This document shows positions 1 to 7,086 of a stretch of 64,000 nucleotides of DNA, piece after piece. The notes below the pieces were generated by a model, which was not told the DNA's origin, did no database searches, and saw nothing but the letters and a program-made list of their open reading frames with translations. Made by a program: the position numbers and the translations under genes. The DNA is from an uncultured Oscillospiraceae bacterium. GTDB lineage: Bacteria; Bacillota; Clostridia; Oscillospirales; Acutalibacteraceae. Every line of letters starts with the position of its first letter. Within the stretch, counting starts at the first letter, position 1. Location: NCBI GenBank assembly GCA_959601025.1, contig CAUGOD010000007.1, positions 31,508 through 95,507 on the forward strand, read 5' to 3'.

Positions 1-184
1 TCAGGAGGCGAACGTTCGTCTCTAGTATATCCCTGCGCATCGGTGCATCGGGATATGGGATACGGACGATAGGAATTACGGCGATTTCTGGAATAACCGC
101 GACTGCGAGGAGATCAGTGATCTGGTAGAAAACCTGCGCCCGATTTCTCACGATATTGTCGGCCCAGGCAAACGGATTCGCTGA
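1..184 (+). pseudogene. Remnant of AraC-type regulator effector-binding domain (C-terminal fragment)
   Basis: The frame ending at the TGA at 182-184 reads a peptide containing YIPAHRCIGIWDT, then GDFWNNRDCEEISDLVE and HDIVGPGKRIR. As I recall the family, the combination of an IPA(x)RCIGIWDT start and a FW..(R/H)(D)CDE stretch resembles the effector-binding domain of AraC-like regulators. The same frame has a TAG at 23-25, seven codons into the window, and the conserved half that should follow VGP is missing, so the reading frame is both interrupted and cut short. The window edge hides the 5' part. It may be a decayed gene or the tail of a truncated one; the family assignment rests on memory of the motif. 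Confidence 0.4.
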
Positions 185-200
185 TTTTCTCATCGGTACA

Positions 201-235
201 AAACAGCGGCCGGTACGAAATTCCGGCCGCTGTTT
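201..235. terminator. Bidirectional hairpin terminator
   Basis: AAACAGCGGCCGG (201-213) pairs perfectly with CCGGCCGCTGTTT (223-235), giving a 13-bp stem. It ends in TTT on the plus strand and TTTT on the minus strand. It sits between the convergent AraC fragment and galU and can serve both. Confidence 0.85.
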
Positions 236-281
236 CCTTCTGTTGGTTATATTGTTTTGATTTGTCTGTCGACGAATGCGG

Positions 282-1160
282 CTACAGGGTCTTCGCCAGC
301 TCCTTTAAATAGGCGCGGAAGCCGTCGCCCACCTCGGGATGCTTTAGGGCTACCTCGCAGGTCGCTTGCAGGATACCGAGCTTATTGCCCATGTCGTACC
401 GCTTGCCGGTGAAATCCACGCCGGTCATTCCTTCCGTGCGGGCGAGCACCAGCATGGCGTCGGTGAGCTGGATTTCTCCCCCCGCGCCGGGAGGGGTCTG
501 ATCGAGGATGTCGAAAATGGACGGGGGCAGCACGCACCGTCCGAGGATGGAGAATAGGGAAAGAACCCGGTCCGGCGTGGGTTTCTCGATCATGTCGGTC
601 ACGGTGTACAGGTTGTCCCGCAGCGGATCGACCTTCAGCGAGCTGTACCGAAGAATCTGTTCAGGCGTAACCTCCTTGATGCCGACCACGCCGCGCCCGA
701 ATTCCTCATACGCCCGGCAAAGCTGGGCGCAGGCCGGGTCCTCTCCAATAATGACATCGTCCCCGTACAGCACGGCGAAGGGCTCGTCCCCGACGAAGGA
801 GCGGGCGCAGTTTACCGCGTGCCCGAGTCCGCGGGTTTCCTTCTGGCGGATGAAATACAGGTTTGCCAGATGGGTGATGTCGTTAAGCTGCCGCAGGGTT
901 TCCTCCCGTCCGGAGACGGCCAGCCGCTCTTCCAGCTCGGGCACATGGTCAAAGTGGTCCTCCAGGATTCCCTTGTTTCGGTTGGTAATGATCAGGATGT
1001 CCTCGATACCGGAACGGACGGCCTCCTCTACGATATACTGAATAGCGGGCTTGTCCACAATCGGGAGCATTTCCTTAGGCATGGCCTTGCTGATTGGGAG
1101 CACCCGGGTGCCGAGCCCGGCCGCCGGAATAACGGCTTTACGAACCTTTGGATAAGACAT
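282..1160 (-). CDS. galU: UTP--glucose-1-phosphate uridylyltransferase
   Basis: Cytoplasmic enzyme that makes UDP-glucose from UTP and glucose-1-phosphate, a donor for glycolipids, wall polymers and galactose metabolism. The 292 residues match the usual bacterial GalU length. Visible motifs: the nucleotide-binding AGLGTRVLPISKAMPKEMLP near residues 14-33, KPAIQYIVEEA just after, YGDDV around 132, EKP near 192, GGEIQLTDAM near 227 and KRYDMGNK near 253. The start ATG at 1160 is preceded by a clear GGAGG-like site. A minus-strand terminator (1210-1234) separates it from the upstream zinc-finger gene, so it either depends on read-through or has a promoter I could not place. Identification is secure. 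Confidence 0.96.
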   Translation of the reverse strand: MSYPKVRKAVIPAAGLGTRVLPISKAMPKEMLPIVDKPAIQYIVEEAVRSGIEDILIITNRNKGILEDHFDHVPELEERLAVSGREETLRQLNDITHLANLYFIRQKETRGLGHAVNCARSFVGDEPFAVLYGDDVIIGEDPACAQLCRAYEEFGRGVVGIKEVTPEQILRYSSLKVDPLRDNLYTVTDMIEKPTPDRVLSLFSILGRCVLPPSIFDILDQTPPGAGGEIQLTDAMLVLARTEGMTGVDFTGKRYDMGNKLGILQATCEVALKHPEVGDGFRAYLKELAKTL

Positions 1161-1209
1161 CGTTGGTTTTCCTCCGTTTCTGAGGGAGAGCTCCCTCCGG
1201 CAAAAATTA

Positions 1210-1234
1210 AGGCGGGCGGTATGGTAGCCCGCCT
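1210..1234 (-). terminator. Terminator after zinc-finger/DUF2628 gene
   Basis: AGGCGGGC (1210-1217) and GCCCGCCT (1227-1234) form an 8-bp stem. Read on the minus strand it is followed by TTAATTTTT. The stem overlaps the stop codon of the gene ending at 1233. Confidence 0.75.
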
Positions 1235-2186
1235 AGGAAATCAGGCCGAGAGACGCGGCGACGGCGGCCGCCGCCAGTATGCCGAGACTAACGGAAAGAG
1301 CGACAACGCTCCCGACGGAAACGCCGCCTTTTCGAGCAAGGGCATAACGGTAATATAGTGTGTCGCCGCCATCCCGCCGGATATGGTTCATCAGCCGCTT
1401 GGTGTGGCGGCGGTACAGGTCGTTAGCCCGCATCCCCAACACCCCATGCAGCGTCAGCGCCAGCATGGAGGAAAGGTGGGATAACAGCAGCAGCCAAGCG
1501 GGAGTGCTTCCCTCCGGGATCGCGCCGGCGTTCAAGAACCCCTGCAGCGCGGCGGGATCCGCCGCCATGGCCCGCAGGCCCAGAAAGGCGACGGCAAACC
1601 ATGGCAGGCTCAAAAGGATCGAAGCCGCCAGTACGGGAAGGAAGAGACGGCGCATTTTTCGATACAACAGCCAGAAGGAGGGGAAAAGGGCGGCCGCCCA
1701 GTTCCAGGAGACGCCGTTCCGGCTCTTTTCCATGTACTGGAACCGCGGAAGGTAATACCCCGAATTGCTGCCGATAAAGGTGGCCAGGTCCATCGCCGTT
1801 TCCCCTCCGACCACCCCGTCGGAGGGAACCTCGCCGTAGGGAGTATAGGAAGAAGCGAACGCGTTGGGATCGACCGGCGGGTTTTGCTCCTCCGGCCGGG
1901 GAGAAGGAGGCCCGTCCAGCGATCGGCCGCATTTGCGGCAATAGCGGCTGTCCGGCTGATTTGCCGTGCCGCAGTTGCCGCAGATCAGCGCTTTCTCATC
2001 CGTCCGGCTGGGCTCCGGCCGCCACTGGGCGGCCGTGCCGTGCAGAGCGGAAAATCGACAGCGCCCCTCCCGTTTCCAGCACGCCCGATGATGGGGCGCG
2101 CCGCAGTCCGGACAGACCACCACGTCGTCCTCCGGCAGGAAAGCCCTGCCGCATACCGGGCAGGTATACTCTTGGTAATTCAGCAT
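1233..2186 (-). CDS. RING-like zinc finger + zinc ribbon + DUF2628 membrane protein (paralog 1)
   Basis: Three parts are visible. Residues about 7-40 carry CPVC, then CPDCGAPHHRACW, a Cys/His pattern like the prokaryotic RING-finger family. Residues 68-90 carry a double zinc knuckle, CGNCG and CRKCG. The C-terminal half, starting around FIGSNSGYYLPRF and WNWAAALFPSFWLLYRK, has several hydrophobic segments and fits DUF2628 membrane proteins. The start at 2186 was chosen because MLNYQEYTCPVCG aligns residue for residue with MFFYEGYICPVCN of the neighbour; an ATG at 2201 would add five residues, and neither has a strong ribosome site. It is probably cotranscribed with the paralog 69 bp upstream. 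Biological role unknown; metal binding and membrane insertion are inferred from motifs only. Confidence 0.8.
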   Translation of the reverse strand: MLNYQEYTCPVCGRAFLPEDDVVVCPDCGAPHHRACWKREGRCRFSALHGTAAQWRPEPSRTDEKALICGNCGTANQPDSRYCRKCGRSLDGPPSPRPEEQNPPVDPNAFASSYTPYGEVPSDGVVGGETAMDLATFIGSNSGYYLPRFQYMEKSRNGVSWNWAAALFPSFWLLYRKMRRLFLPVLAASILLSLPWFAVAFLGLRAMAADPAALQGFLNAGAIPEGSTPAWLLLLSHLSSMLALTLHGVLGMRANDLYRRHTKRLMNHIRRDGGDTLYYRYALARKGGVSVGSVVALSVSLGILAAAAVAASLGLIS

Positions 2187-2255
2187 ATTCGGCAGCCCCA
2201 TTCTTTACGAGGTTCCGTCGTTCGCCCGTCCGCCGACAGGTCTGGCCAGTCCGGA

Positions 2256-3371
2256 TCAGGTGTATAAAAAGAGAGTCTGAAACAACGTGTTGGCGAACCA
2301 GACAATGCCACCCGATACCGCCACCAGGATCAGGGAAACGCCCCCCGCCTGCATCAGCGCCTGGCGGGTGTAGTTTTCCAGAAGAACGGCTCCGTTCCCT
2401 GCCGCCTGTTCGCTTTCTGTTTTCTCCCGGATCGTTCGCGTGCGCTTGACGGCACAGCGGCGGTACAGCGCATTGCCGCTGAGGCCGAACAAAATGCGAA
2501 CCAGCAGGCTGACCACCGAAAGAAGGGAGATAATAGTGAAATAGAGGGAAAGCCGGCCGCTTTCCACCAGCGTAAACAGCGAGCGATACATCGCTTCGGA
2601 GGAGCTCATGTCCAGCGCGGGATAGATATACGTCCCCATAATAAAGGAGGTCAGAAAGGTCTTGATTACCGTCAGCGCAAGTACCGCGCCGCCGGCGGCG
2701 TATTGCTTGCGGTACAGCAGCCAGTAGGAGGGGATCAGGAAAGCCGGCCAGTTCCAGGAAAGCCGGGAACCCTGCTTTGCCATCTTGTAAAAACGAGGGA
2801 GGTAATAGGAGGAATTCGGGCCGACAAAGGCCGCGAGATTCACCGCCTTTTCGCCGTCGATCTCCTCATCCTGCGGAACGCCGCCCAGAGGATCGGCCGC
2901 CGGCATTCGGATAGGCGCATACTCTCCGTACCCGCCGGAATAATAGGTGTTTCCAGGCGGCGGAGGCCCGGCCGGCGACTGGTAGGGTGGAGGGGGCGTC
3001 TGCTGCCGGGTATTTCCGGATTTCCATTCCGCGGGCGAGAGCTCCTGTCCGCAGCGGGAACAGAACTCGGCGAATTCGACGTTATTCTGCCCGCAGCGGG
3101 GGCATACCCGCCCTCCTGCCGCAGACGGGGCGGTGTGGGAGGACGCTGTTCCGTCCGTGGGCGCGCCGGGGTGCTCCGGCACGCCGGAAGGCTCCTGCGG
3201 CCGCTTCCACTGGCGGGAGGTACCATGATCGGCGGCAAAGTGGCAATGCCCTTCCTGCTTCCAGCACTCCCGGTGGTGGGGAGCGCCACACTCCGGACAG
3301 GCGACGATGTCGTCGGTTTCCTGAAATTTTCGATTGCAGACGGGACAGATATATCCCTCATAAAAAAACAT
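2256..3371 (-). CDS. RING-like zinc finger + zinc ribbon + DUF2628 membrane protein (paralog 2)
   Basis: Paralog of the following gene, with the same order: CPVC/CPECGAPHHRECW at about residues 9-38, a zinc ribbon CPRCGQNN..CSRCGQ near 90-110, a Pro/Gly-rich linker, then a DUF2628-type membrane half containing FVGPNSSYYLPRF and LSWNWPAFLIPSYWLLYRK with later hydrophobic stretches. 371 residues. The frame is open to 3437, but ATG 3371 is preceded by a GAAAGGAA site and begins exactly at the conserved MFFYEGY sequence; starting at 3437 would leave almost no leader behind the promoter at 3462-3490. No known pathway. The tandem duplication suggests two related envelope or sensing proteins. Confidence 0.8.
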   Translation of the reverse strand: MFFYEGYICPVCNRKFQETDDIVACPECGAPHHRECWKQEGHCHFAADHGTSRQWKRPQEPSGVPEHPGAPTDGTASSHTAPSAAGGRVCPRCGQNNVEFAEFCSRCGQELSPAEWKSGNTRQQTPPPPYQSPAGPPPPGNTYYSGGYGEYAPIRMPAADPLGGVPQDEEIDGEKAVNLAAFVGPNSSYYLPRFYKMAKQGSRLSWNWPAFLIPSYWLLYRKQYAAGGAVLALTVIKTFLTSFIMGTYIYPALDMSSSEAMYRSLFTLVESGRLSLYFTIISLLSVVSLLVRILFGLSGNALYRRCAVKRTRTIREKTESEQAAGNGAVLLENYTRQALMQAGGVSLILVAVSGGIVWFANTLFQTLFLYT

Positions 3372-3461
3372 AGCAGACCATTTCCTTTCGCCGCCTGTTG
3401 TTCCGGCGCCGGGATTGCATGATTGCAGCGCCTGCACGGTAACCGCAATTATTTACGTTAT

Positions 3462-3490
3462 ATTGTACCGTTTTTTTCGAGAAACTGCAA
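3462..3490 (-). promoter_or_regulatory. Sigma-A-type promoter for the DUF2628 pair
   Basis: On the minus strand: TTGCAG (3490-3485), 17-bp spacer, TACAAT (3467-3462). It leaves an 80-90 nt leader before the chosen start at 3371. The rest of the 3372-3705 gap holds only this promoter and the tRNA promoter. Confidence 0.75.
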
Positions 3491-3644
3491 CGGATTCCTC
3501 TATCGTTTATAAAATGTTTAAAACTCGCGTTGCTTTATTTTGAAAAACCGTCCGGTTTCCGTCGGTTAGCCGATAGCAGAGGCCGCTGGTTTCCGGGTTC
3601 CCTGCATAAATACCTTGATTTTTGTGGCGTCCGGGAACTCGGAC

Positions 3645-3673
3645 TTGATTTTTTGGTAAGGGTAGTGTATACT
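3645..3673 (+). promoter_or_regulatory. Promoter of tRNA-Leu
   Basis: TTGATT (3645-3650), exact 17-bp spacer, TATACT (3668-3673), ending 32 bp before the mature tRNA 5' end. Confidence 0.8.
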
Positions 3674-3705
3674 ACACCTGCGCCGGTGTTTCGGTGCAGA
3701 AATCA

Positions 3706-3788
3706 GCCGCTGTGGCGGAATTGGCAGACGCACCGCACTCAAAATGCGGCGGGAAACCATGCCGGTTCGAGTCCGGCCAGCGGCACCA
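3706..3788 (+). tRNA. tRNA-Leu (anticodon CAA)
   Basis: The acceptor stem GCCGCTG (3706-3712) pairs with CAGCGGC (3778-3784), followed by discriminator A and an encoded CCA. The anticodon stem-loop is CCGCA-CTCAAAA-TGCGG, giving anticodon CAA. The D arm contains TGGCAGACG and the T arm GGTTCGAGTCC. A long variable arm, as expected for class II leucine tRNAs, lies between. Its own promoter and terminator mark it as a single-gene unit. Confidence 0.95.
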
Positions 3789-3830
3789 AGCCTGCGGTGA
3801 GCCATTCGTGCACCGCAGGCTTCCTTTTTT
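3788..3830 (+). terminator. Terminator of tRNA-Leu
   Basis: AAGCCTGCGGTG and CACCGCAGGCTT form a 12-bp stem, followed by CCTTTTTT ending at 3830. Confidence 0.9.
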
Positions 3831-3972
3831 CTGGCGGAAGGCCCGTCTTTTCGCCGGACGACTTTTTTGTCAACGCTATCGTTAAGAATGTAGAAGAAGT
3901 CGATTGCCGAAACGTTCCACTATGAGGAGAGGCGGCCGGTTCTTTTTGTACCCATAAAGCCGATAAATAAGT

Positions 3973-4022
3973 AAAACAAGATCAGGCCCAAGAATCCAGC
4001 GGACAATATTGTCTCTTGTTTT
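3973..4022. promoter_or_regulatory. Nested palindromes upstream of XRE gene (candidate operator)
   Basis: Perfect 12-bp palindrome GACAATATTGTC at 4002-4013, flanked by an outer inverted repeat AAAACAAGA (3973-3981) / TCTTGTTTT (4014-4022). This is the usual form of an XRE repressor operator, and it ends 46 bp before the XRE start codon. Promoter boxes are not clear. Confidence 0.55.
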
Positions 4023-4067
4023 TATATACCGCCGTTTGTAATATAGAGCTAACGGGAGGTGCCGATT

Positions 4068-4646
4068 ATGACAAAAACAAGCGAGCGTATTCGTTATGCT
4101 AGGAAAGCGTGCGGTTTGACGGCTGGAGAACTTGCCCAACTCATTGGGGCAACGGAAAAAACCATTTTGCGGTATGAAAACGGTCAATCCATACCCGATT
4201 CCCATAACTTGATACAATTAGCCTGTATCTTCGATTTATCCGCGGATTACCTGTTGGGAATTTCCGATAATGCAGACGTCTCGTTTCTAAAACCCTTTTC
4301 AAAAAGAAATATTCACTACTTACGGACACAAAACCAAAAGATAATGGAAGGCTGTACTTACTACTGGGTAGAATACGACCCCGAAAAAGAATTCTATCCG
4401 ATGCGTGGCCAAATGGAGTATGCGGGTACGAAGGACGGGCAGCAACTTTATAAATTGCGTCCCATCTTGCCGGAGAATGCCGCCGCGCTGTTAAAGAGCA
4501 TTGGCCGTATACGGCCCTTAATTGTCAATGATATCGAGGATTTCTACACCTTTCTGAATTACGGCGGCACGGCTTTTATTGTAGAAGCTGTTTGTAAGGA
4601 AGGCGTAAGACATTTGCTTCGTCCAGGTACGGTATTGGGTAAATAG
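4068..4646 (+). CDS. XRE-family transcriptional regulator with uncharacterised C-terminal domain
   Basis: Predicted DNA-binding repressor. Residues about 3-60 form a classic XRE helix-turn-helix (ERIRYARKACGLTAGELAQ, then KTILRYENGQSIPD and DLSADYLLGI). The remaining ~125 residues (YYWVEYDPEKEFYPM ... LRPGTVLGK) match no family I recognise and may sense a ligand or partner. ATG 4068 is chosen over the GTG at 4059 because GGGAGGT (4054-4060) sits 7 nt ahead of it and would overlap a GTG start. Codon use and base composition are more AT-rich than in the flanking housekeeping genes, which together with the neighbouring XRE genes, the tRNA and a broken small gene points to acquired DNA. Confidence 0.85.
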   Translation: MTKTSERIRYARKACGLTAGELAQLIGATEKTILRYENGQSIPDSHNLIQLACIFDLSADYLLGISDNADVSFLKPFSKRNIHYLRTQNQKIMEGCTYYWVEYDPEKEFYPMRGQMEYAGTKDGQQLYKLRPILPENAAALLKSIGRIRPLIVNDIEDFYTFLNYGGTAFIVEAVCKEGVRHLLRPGTVLGK

Positions 4647-4745
4647 CGGACGGCTTTGAATTAGTGCTTGTCCTCACGAAGCGCGGTTATTTTGCTCTAT
4701 TTCATTCAGAATAGATGCGTTTGTATTGCTAAGGGGATGTTTGAC

Positions 4746-4926
4746 ATGAAAGTTTATTCTCCCATCCATTCCCCCGACAACCAACAAGACCGTCCGCTTT
4801 CTTAACGACGTGATCGACAGGGTGGAAAAAGCAATTCAGGGCAGGGGCCGTACCTTTTCCGCTTTTGTAATCGAAGCCGTCCGGGTGGATTTGAGCAACC
4901 TGGAGGAAGCCCAGACGGAAGAGTAA
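4746..4926 (+). pseudogene. Frameshifted small ribbon-helix-helix (YlcI/YnfO-like) protein
   Basis: ATG 4746 follows an AAGGGG ribosome site and reads MKVYSPIHSP before stopping at 4803. A second frame, closed at the TAA at 4924-4926, reads IPPTTNKTVRFLNDVIDR and then TFSAFVIEAVR, the typical sequence of a small ribbon-helix-helix protein common in Firmicutes mobile elements. Removing one base from the C-rich stretch at about 4771-4783 joins the two frames into one ~60-residue protein, so a +1 frameshift is the simplest reading. It lies between XRE genes in the putative element remnant. A programmed frameshift is possible but not supported by any obvious signal. Confidence 0.6.
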
Positions 4927-5111
4927 AACTGCCTGTGAAGAAACTCTGCGATATTGGCGAAGATAAAAAAGTTGACTGCTGAAAAGTGGTCAATTACTTT
5001 TTATGAATGACTTTCGCCCATCTCTTTCGCTTAGCTCCTATGTCCTTTGATGTGTTATGAGCGTATGTAATGTTTAACCAACAAGTTCCTTGCAATATTT
5101 CAGAACTGTAC

Positions 5112-5184
5112 GAGTTTTTAAACTCAAAAGGGGTAATCTGTTCGTCTCATAAAGAGTTTAACTAGAATTAACTCTTTTGAGATG
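5112..5184. promoter_or_regulatory. GAGTT/AACTC operator cluster ahead of second XRE gene
   Basis: An imperfect dyad spans 5143-5160 (CGTCTCATAAAGAGTTTA) and 5168-5184 (TTAACTCTTTTGAGATG). A second palindrome, GAGTTT-TT-AAACTC, sits at 5112-5125. Half-sites GAGTT/AACTC therefore occur four times. A TAGAAT that could be a -10 box lies in the loop at 5163-5168, so a bound repressor would cover the promoter. The 4927-5111 stretch shows no gene. Confidence 0.55.
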
Positions 5185-5197
5185 AAGGGAGAGCCAG

Positions 5198-5440
5198 ATG
5201 CGTATTGGTGAAGCGGTCCGGGAACGTATTTTAGCTTTGTGCAGGCAAAGAAATATTTCCATTAACCGGCTGGGAATACTGAGCGGCGTTACGCAGTCTA
5301 CCCTGAATAACATTATCAGCGGAAGGAATAACAGCGCTACCGTGGCGACGATTCAAAAGCTGTGCGACGGACTGGAAATTACTATTACAGAGTTTTTTTC
5401 GGACAACCTGTTTCAGGACGTGGAACAGGAAATAAAATAA
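5198..5440 (+). CDS. Small XRE-family regulator
   Basis: 80-residue protein made almost entirely of one helix-turn-helix domain: RERILALCRQRNISINRLG, then SGVTQSTLNNIISGRNN with the recognition helix at about residues 30-42, followed by ATIQKLCDGLEITITEFF. The length is typical of stand-alone XRE repressors in mobile or accessory DNA. Start ATG 5198 has AAGGGAGAG about 8 nt upstream. The dyad operator cluster directly ahead suggests autorepression. A second XRE reading frame follows 8 bp after the stop, so both are probably on one transcript. Confidence 0.88.
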   Translation: MRIGEAVRERILALCRQRNISINRLGILSGVTQSTLNNIISGRNNSATVATIQKLCDGLEITITEFFSDNLFQDVEQEIK

Positions 5441-5448
5441 ATCGGTGG

Positions 5449-5679
5449 ATTGGCGAGCTATATAAACGTATCCGCGATTTGCGGGAGGATCACGGCTGGA
5501 CGCAGGCGCAGGTGGGGGAAAAAATCAACGTCCCGCAGCGAACATACGCTTACTATGAGGCGGGACAGCGGATGATCCCACCGCAGGTACTGTGCGCGTT
5601 GGCGGATATGTATCGCATCAGCGTGGATTACCTTTTGGAACGAACGGATAAAAGGGACAGCGGGCAGTCCGGCGCTTAA
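5449..5679 (+). CDS. Third XRE-family regulator, start codon unclear
   Basis: From 5449 the frame reads IGELYKRIRDLREDHGWTQA, then VPQRTYAYYEAGQRMIPP and YRISVDYLLERTDKR, a complete XRE domain of about 76 residues. Relatives usually begin MNELYKRIRDLRE or similar, which places the start exactly on an ATT at 5449-5451. No ATG, GTG or TTG is suitably placed; the upstream GTG at 5362 lies within the previous gene and would add 29 implausible residues. Either ATT is used as a rare start, translation is coupled or frameshifted from the gene ending at 5440, or the gene is dead. A GTCCGGCG/CGCCGGAC hairpin (5667-5687) overlaps the stop codon. Confidence 0.6.
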   Translation: MGELYKRIRDLREDHGWTQAQVGEKINVPQRTYAYYEAGQRMIPPQVLCALADMYRISVDYLLERTDKRDSGQSGA

Positions 5680-5725
5680 CGCCGGACGCTTTGCTTATGG
5701 TTGGACTGCAGAGGAGGAAAGCGAG

Positions 5726-6523
5726 ATGGAACTGCGGGGAAAACGGAGCTTCGGACAGCGGCTGCTGGCCGCTGTATATCCCGAGCGCTGCGCCTGCTGC
5801 GGACGGGTGGTATCCTGCGGCGAGCTGGTCTGCGCCCCGTGCCGCGCCCTTCTTCCGGTGGTGGAGCCGCCGCTCTGTCCGCTTTGCGGGTGCGGCCGGT
5901 CCGACTGTTCCTGCGAAGGCCGCCGCCGGCTTGTCGAGGGAATTGTCGCTCCCTTTTATTACGAAGGCGCGTCCCGGGACGCGGTGCGGAATCTGAAATT
6001 TTACAACCGTCTCTATGCCGCGGAGCCGCTCGCTCTAGCCATGGCGGCGGTCGTCCGGCGGGAATGGCTTGCTCCTGATGACGGTCGTCCCGCCGTCCGA
6101 TTCGACGGGGTAATCCCGGTTCCGGTCAGCCGGGCCACCTTCCGGCGGAGGGGCTATAACCAGAGCGCCCTTTTGGCAAATAAACTGGCGGAGGCGCTTG
6201 GTCTCCCGATGGAGGACGCTTTGGTCAAGCTGTGGGACACCCCGGCCCAGCGGGGGTTGCCCGCCTATCGGCGGAGCGGGAACGTCCTTGGGGTGTTCGA
6301 CCGGGCGGCGGGCGCGGACTTTACCGGCTGTACGCTTATGCTGGTGGACGATATCGCCACCACCGGGGCGACGCTGGACGAATGCGCGAAGATGCTGAAA
6401 ATCTACGGTGCGCGGGAGGTGTACGCCGTAGCGGCCGCTCTCACCCGACGCGGGGAGAAGGCGACGGGGGATAAGCCGTCCAAAACCGGCGGAGCGGCCG
6501 TGGGGAAAAAGGGAAAAACGTGA
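5726..6523 (+). CDS. comF: ComF-family phosphoribosyltransferase-like protein
   Basis: 265 residues. The N-terminal zinc finger is visible as CACCGR, CAPC, CPLCGCG and CSC pairs between residues 18 and 63. The C-terminal half is a phosphoribosyltransferase fold with the PRPP-binding loop LMLVDDIATTGATLDE near residues 208-223. Family members act in DNA uptake in competent bacteria, with a proposed role at the uptake machinery or in recombination; their enzymatic activity is still poorly defined. Start ATG 5726 follows GAGGAGG. It is monocistronic here with no other competence gene in view. High GC marks the return to core-genome composition after the XRE patch. Confidence 0.9.
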   Translation: MELRGKRSFGQRLLAAVYPERCACCGRVVSCGELVCAPCRALLPVVEPPLCPLCGCGRSDCSCEGRRRLVEGIVAPFYYEGASRDAVRNLKFYNRLYAAEPLALAMAAVVRREWLAPDDGRPAVRFDGVIPVPVSRATFRRRGYNQSALLANKLAEALGLPMEDALVKLWDTPAQRGLPAYRRSGNVLGVFDRAAGADFTGCTLMLVDDIATTGATLDECAKMLKIYGAREVYAVAAALTRRGEKATGDKPSKTGGAAVGKKGKT

Positions 6524-6590
6524 AAGCCGGAAAGCGGCCATCAATTCAGGCTGTCGATAAAGTCATTTTGAAAAAATACTGCACAAAAAA

Positions 6591-6660
6591 GTTTTCGCCC
6601 GCCTTTTTCAAAAGGCGGCGGGGTCGAGGGGCAGAGCCCCCGTCGCGTCCCGCAGGACGC
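6591..6660. repeat. GC-rich multi-hairpin intergenic element
   Basis: Three hairpins lie in a row: CCGCCTTTT/AAAAGGCGG (6599-6607/6610-6618), GGGG-CAGAG-CCCC (6628-6640), and CGCGTCC-CGCA-GGACGCG ending at about 6661. I recall similar modular hairpin cassettes scattered between genes in Ruminococcaceae, so this is probably one copy of a dispersed repeat rather than a simple comF terminator. No second copy was noticed in this window. Confidence 0.55.
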
Positions 6661-6915
6661 GAAATTTCTAAGTAAATGAGGCGCAGGAGGGCAGGCGCCC
6701 TGGTGTTCCAGAGGAACATGATGTTTTATGCATTTTGCTATTTGGTTACCAATTTTTCGACAAGCTGAATTAAAGGAAACGGCGGGAACGTTGGAAGTTG
6801 CCACAGTTTCCCTTTTTTTGTGAAAAAAGCATTTTCCGACGGGTAGACCGGCGGAGATTGGCGATAATCGGCGTCAAACAGCAAATTTCGACGCATAACA
6901 TCGCTGTTCTGTACA
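6661..6915. other. Non-coding gap before the carbohydrate locus
   Basis: No supportable gene. Contains a small CTGG-TGTT-CCAG hairpin near 6700-6711 and AT-rich sequence leading to the promoter at 6916. Confidence 0.5.
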
Positions 6916-6944
6916 TTGAAAAAGGGGATGGCCGGCCCTATAAT
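6916..6944 (+). promoter_or_regulatory. Strong sigma-A-type promoter of the carbohydrate locus
   Basis: TTGAAA (6916-6921), 17-bp spacer, perfect TATAAT (6939-6944). The leader to the first start codon at 7087 is about 135 nt. The spacer contains GGCCGGCC, an 8-bp palindrome that could be an operator. Confidence 0.8.
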
Positions 6945-7086
6945 GAGGGCAGAAAAGGTAAAGACCGCAGAAACAGCAGCTACAGGCAAACCAGCGGATC
7001 AAGGAAAACCGGAACAGGAAGCCGAAATATCCGGACGAAAATCCTGCCGGAAAGCTCCCGGTCCCTACACGAAAGGAAGGCAACCC

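Noticed and set aside
3700..3830. att-site duplication of the tRNA-Leu 3' end
   Set aside because: I looked for a second copy of the tRNA tail downstream to 5.7 kb and saw none, so no attachment site is claimed.
6916..7086. 57-residue N-terminal extension of the first Gfo/Idh/MocA protein
   Set aside because: The ATG at 6916 overlaps the -35 box of a strong promoter and the extension is not protein-like; ATG 7087 has a proper ribosome site.
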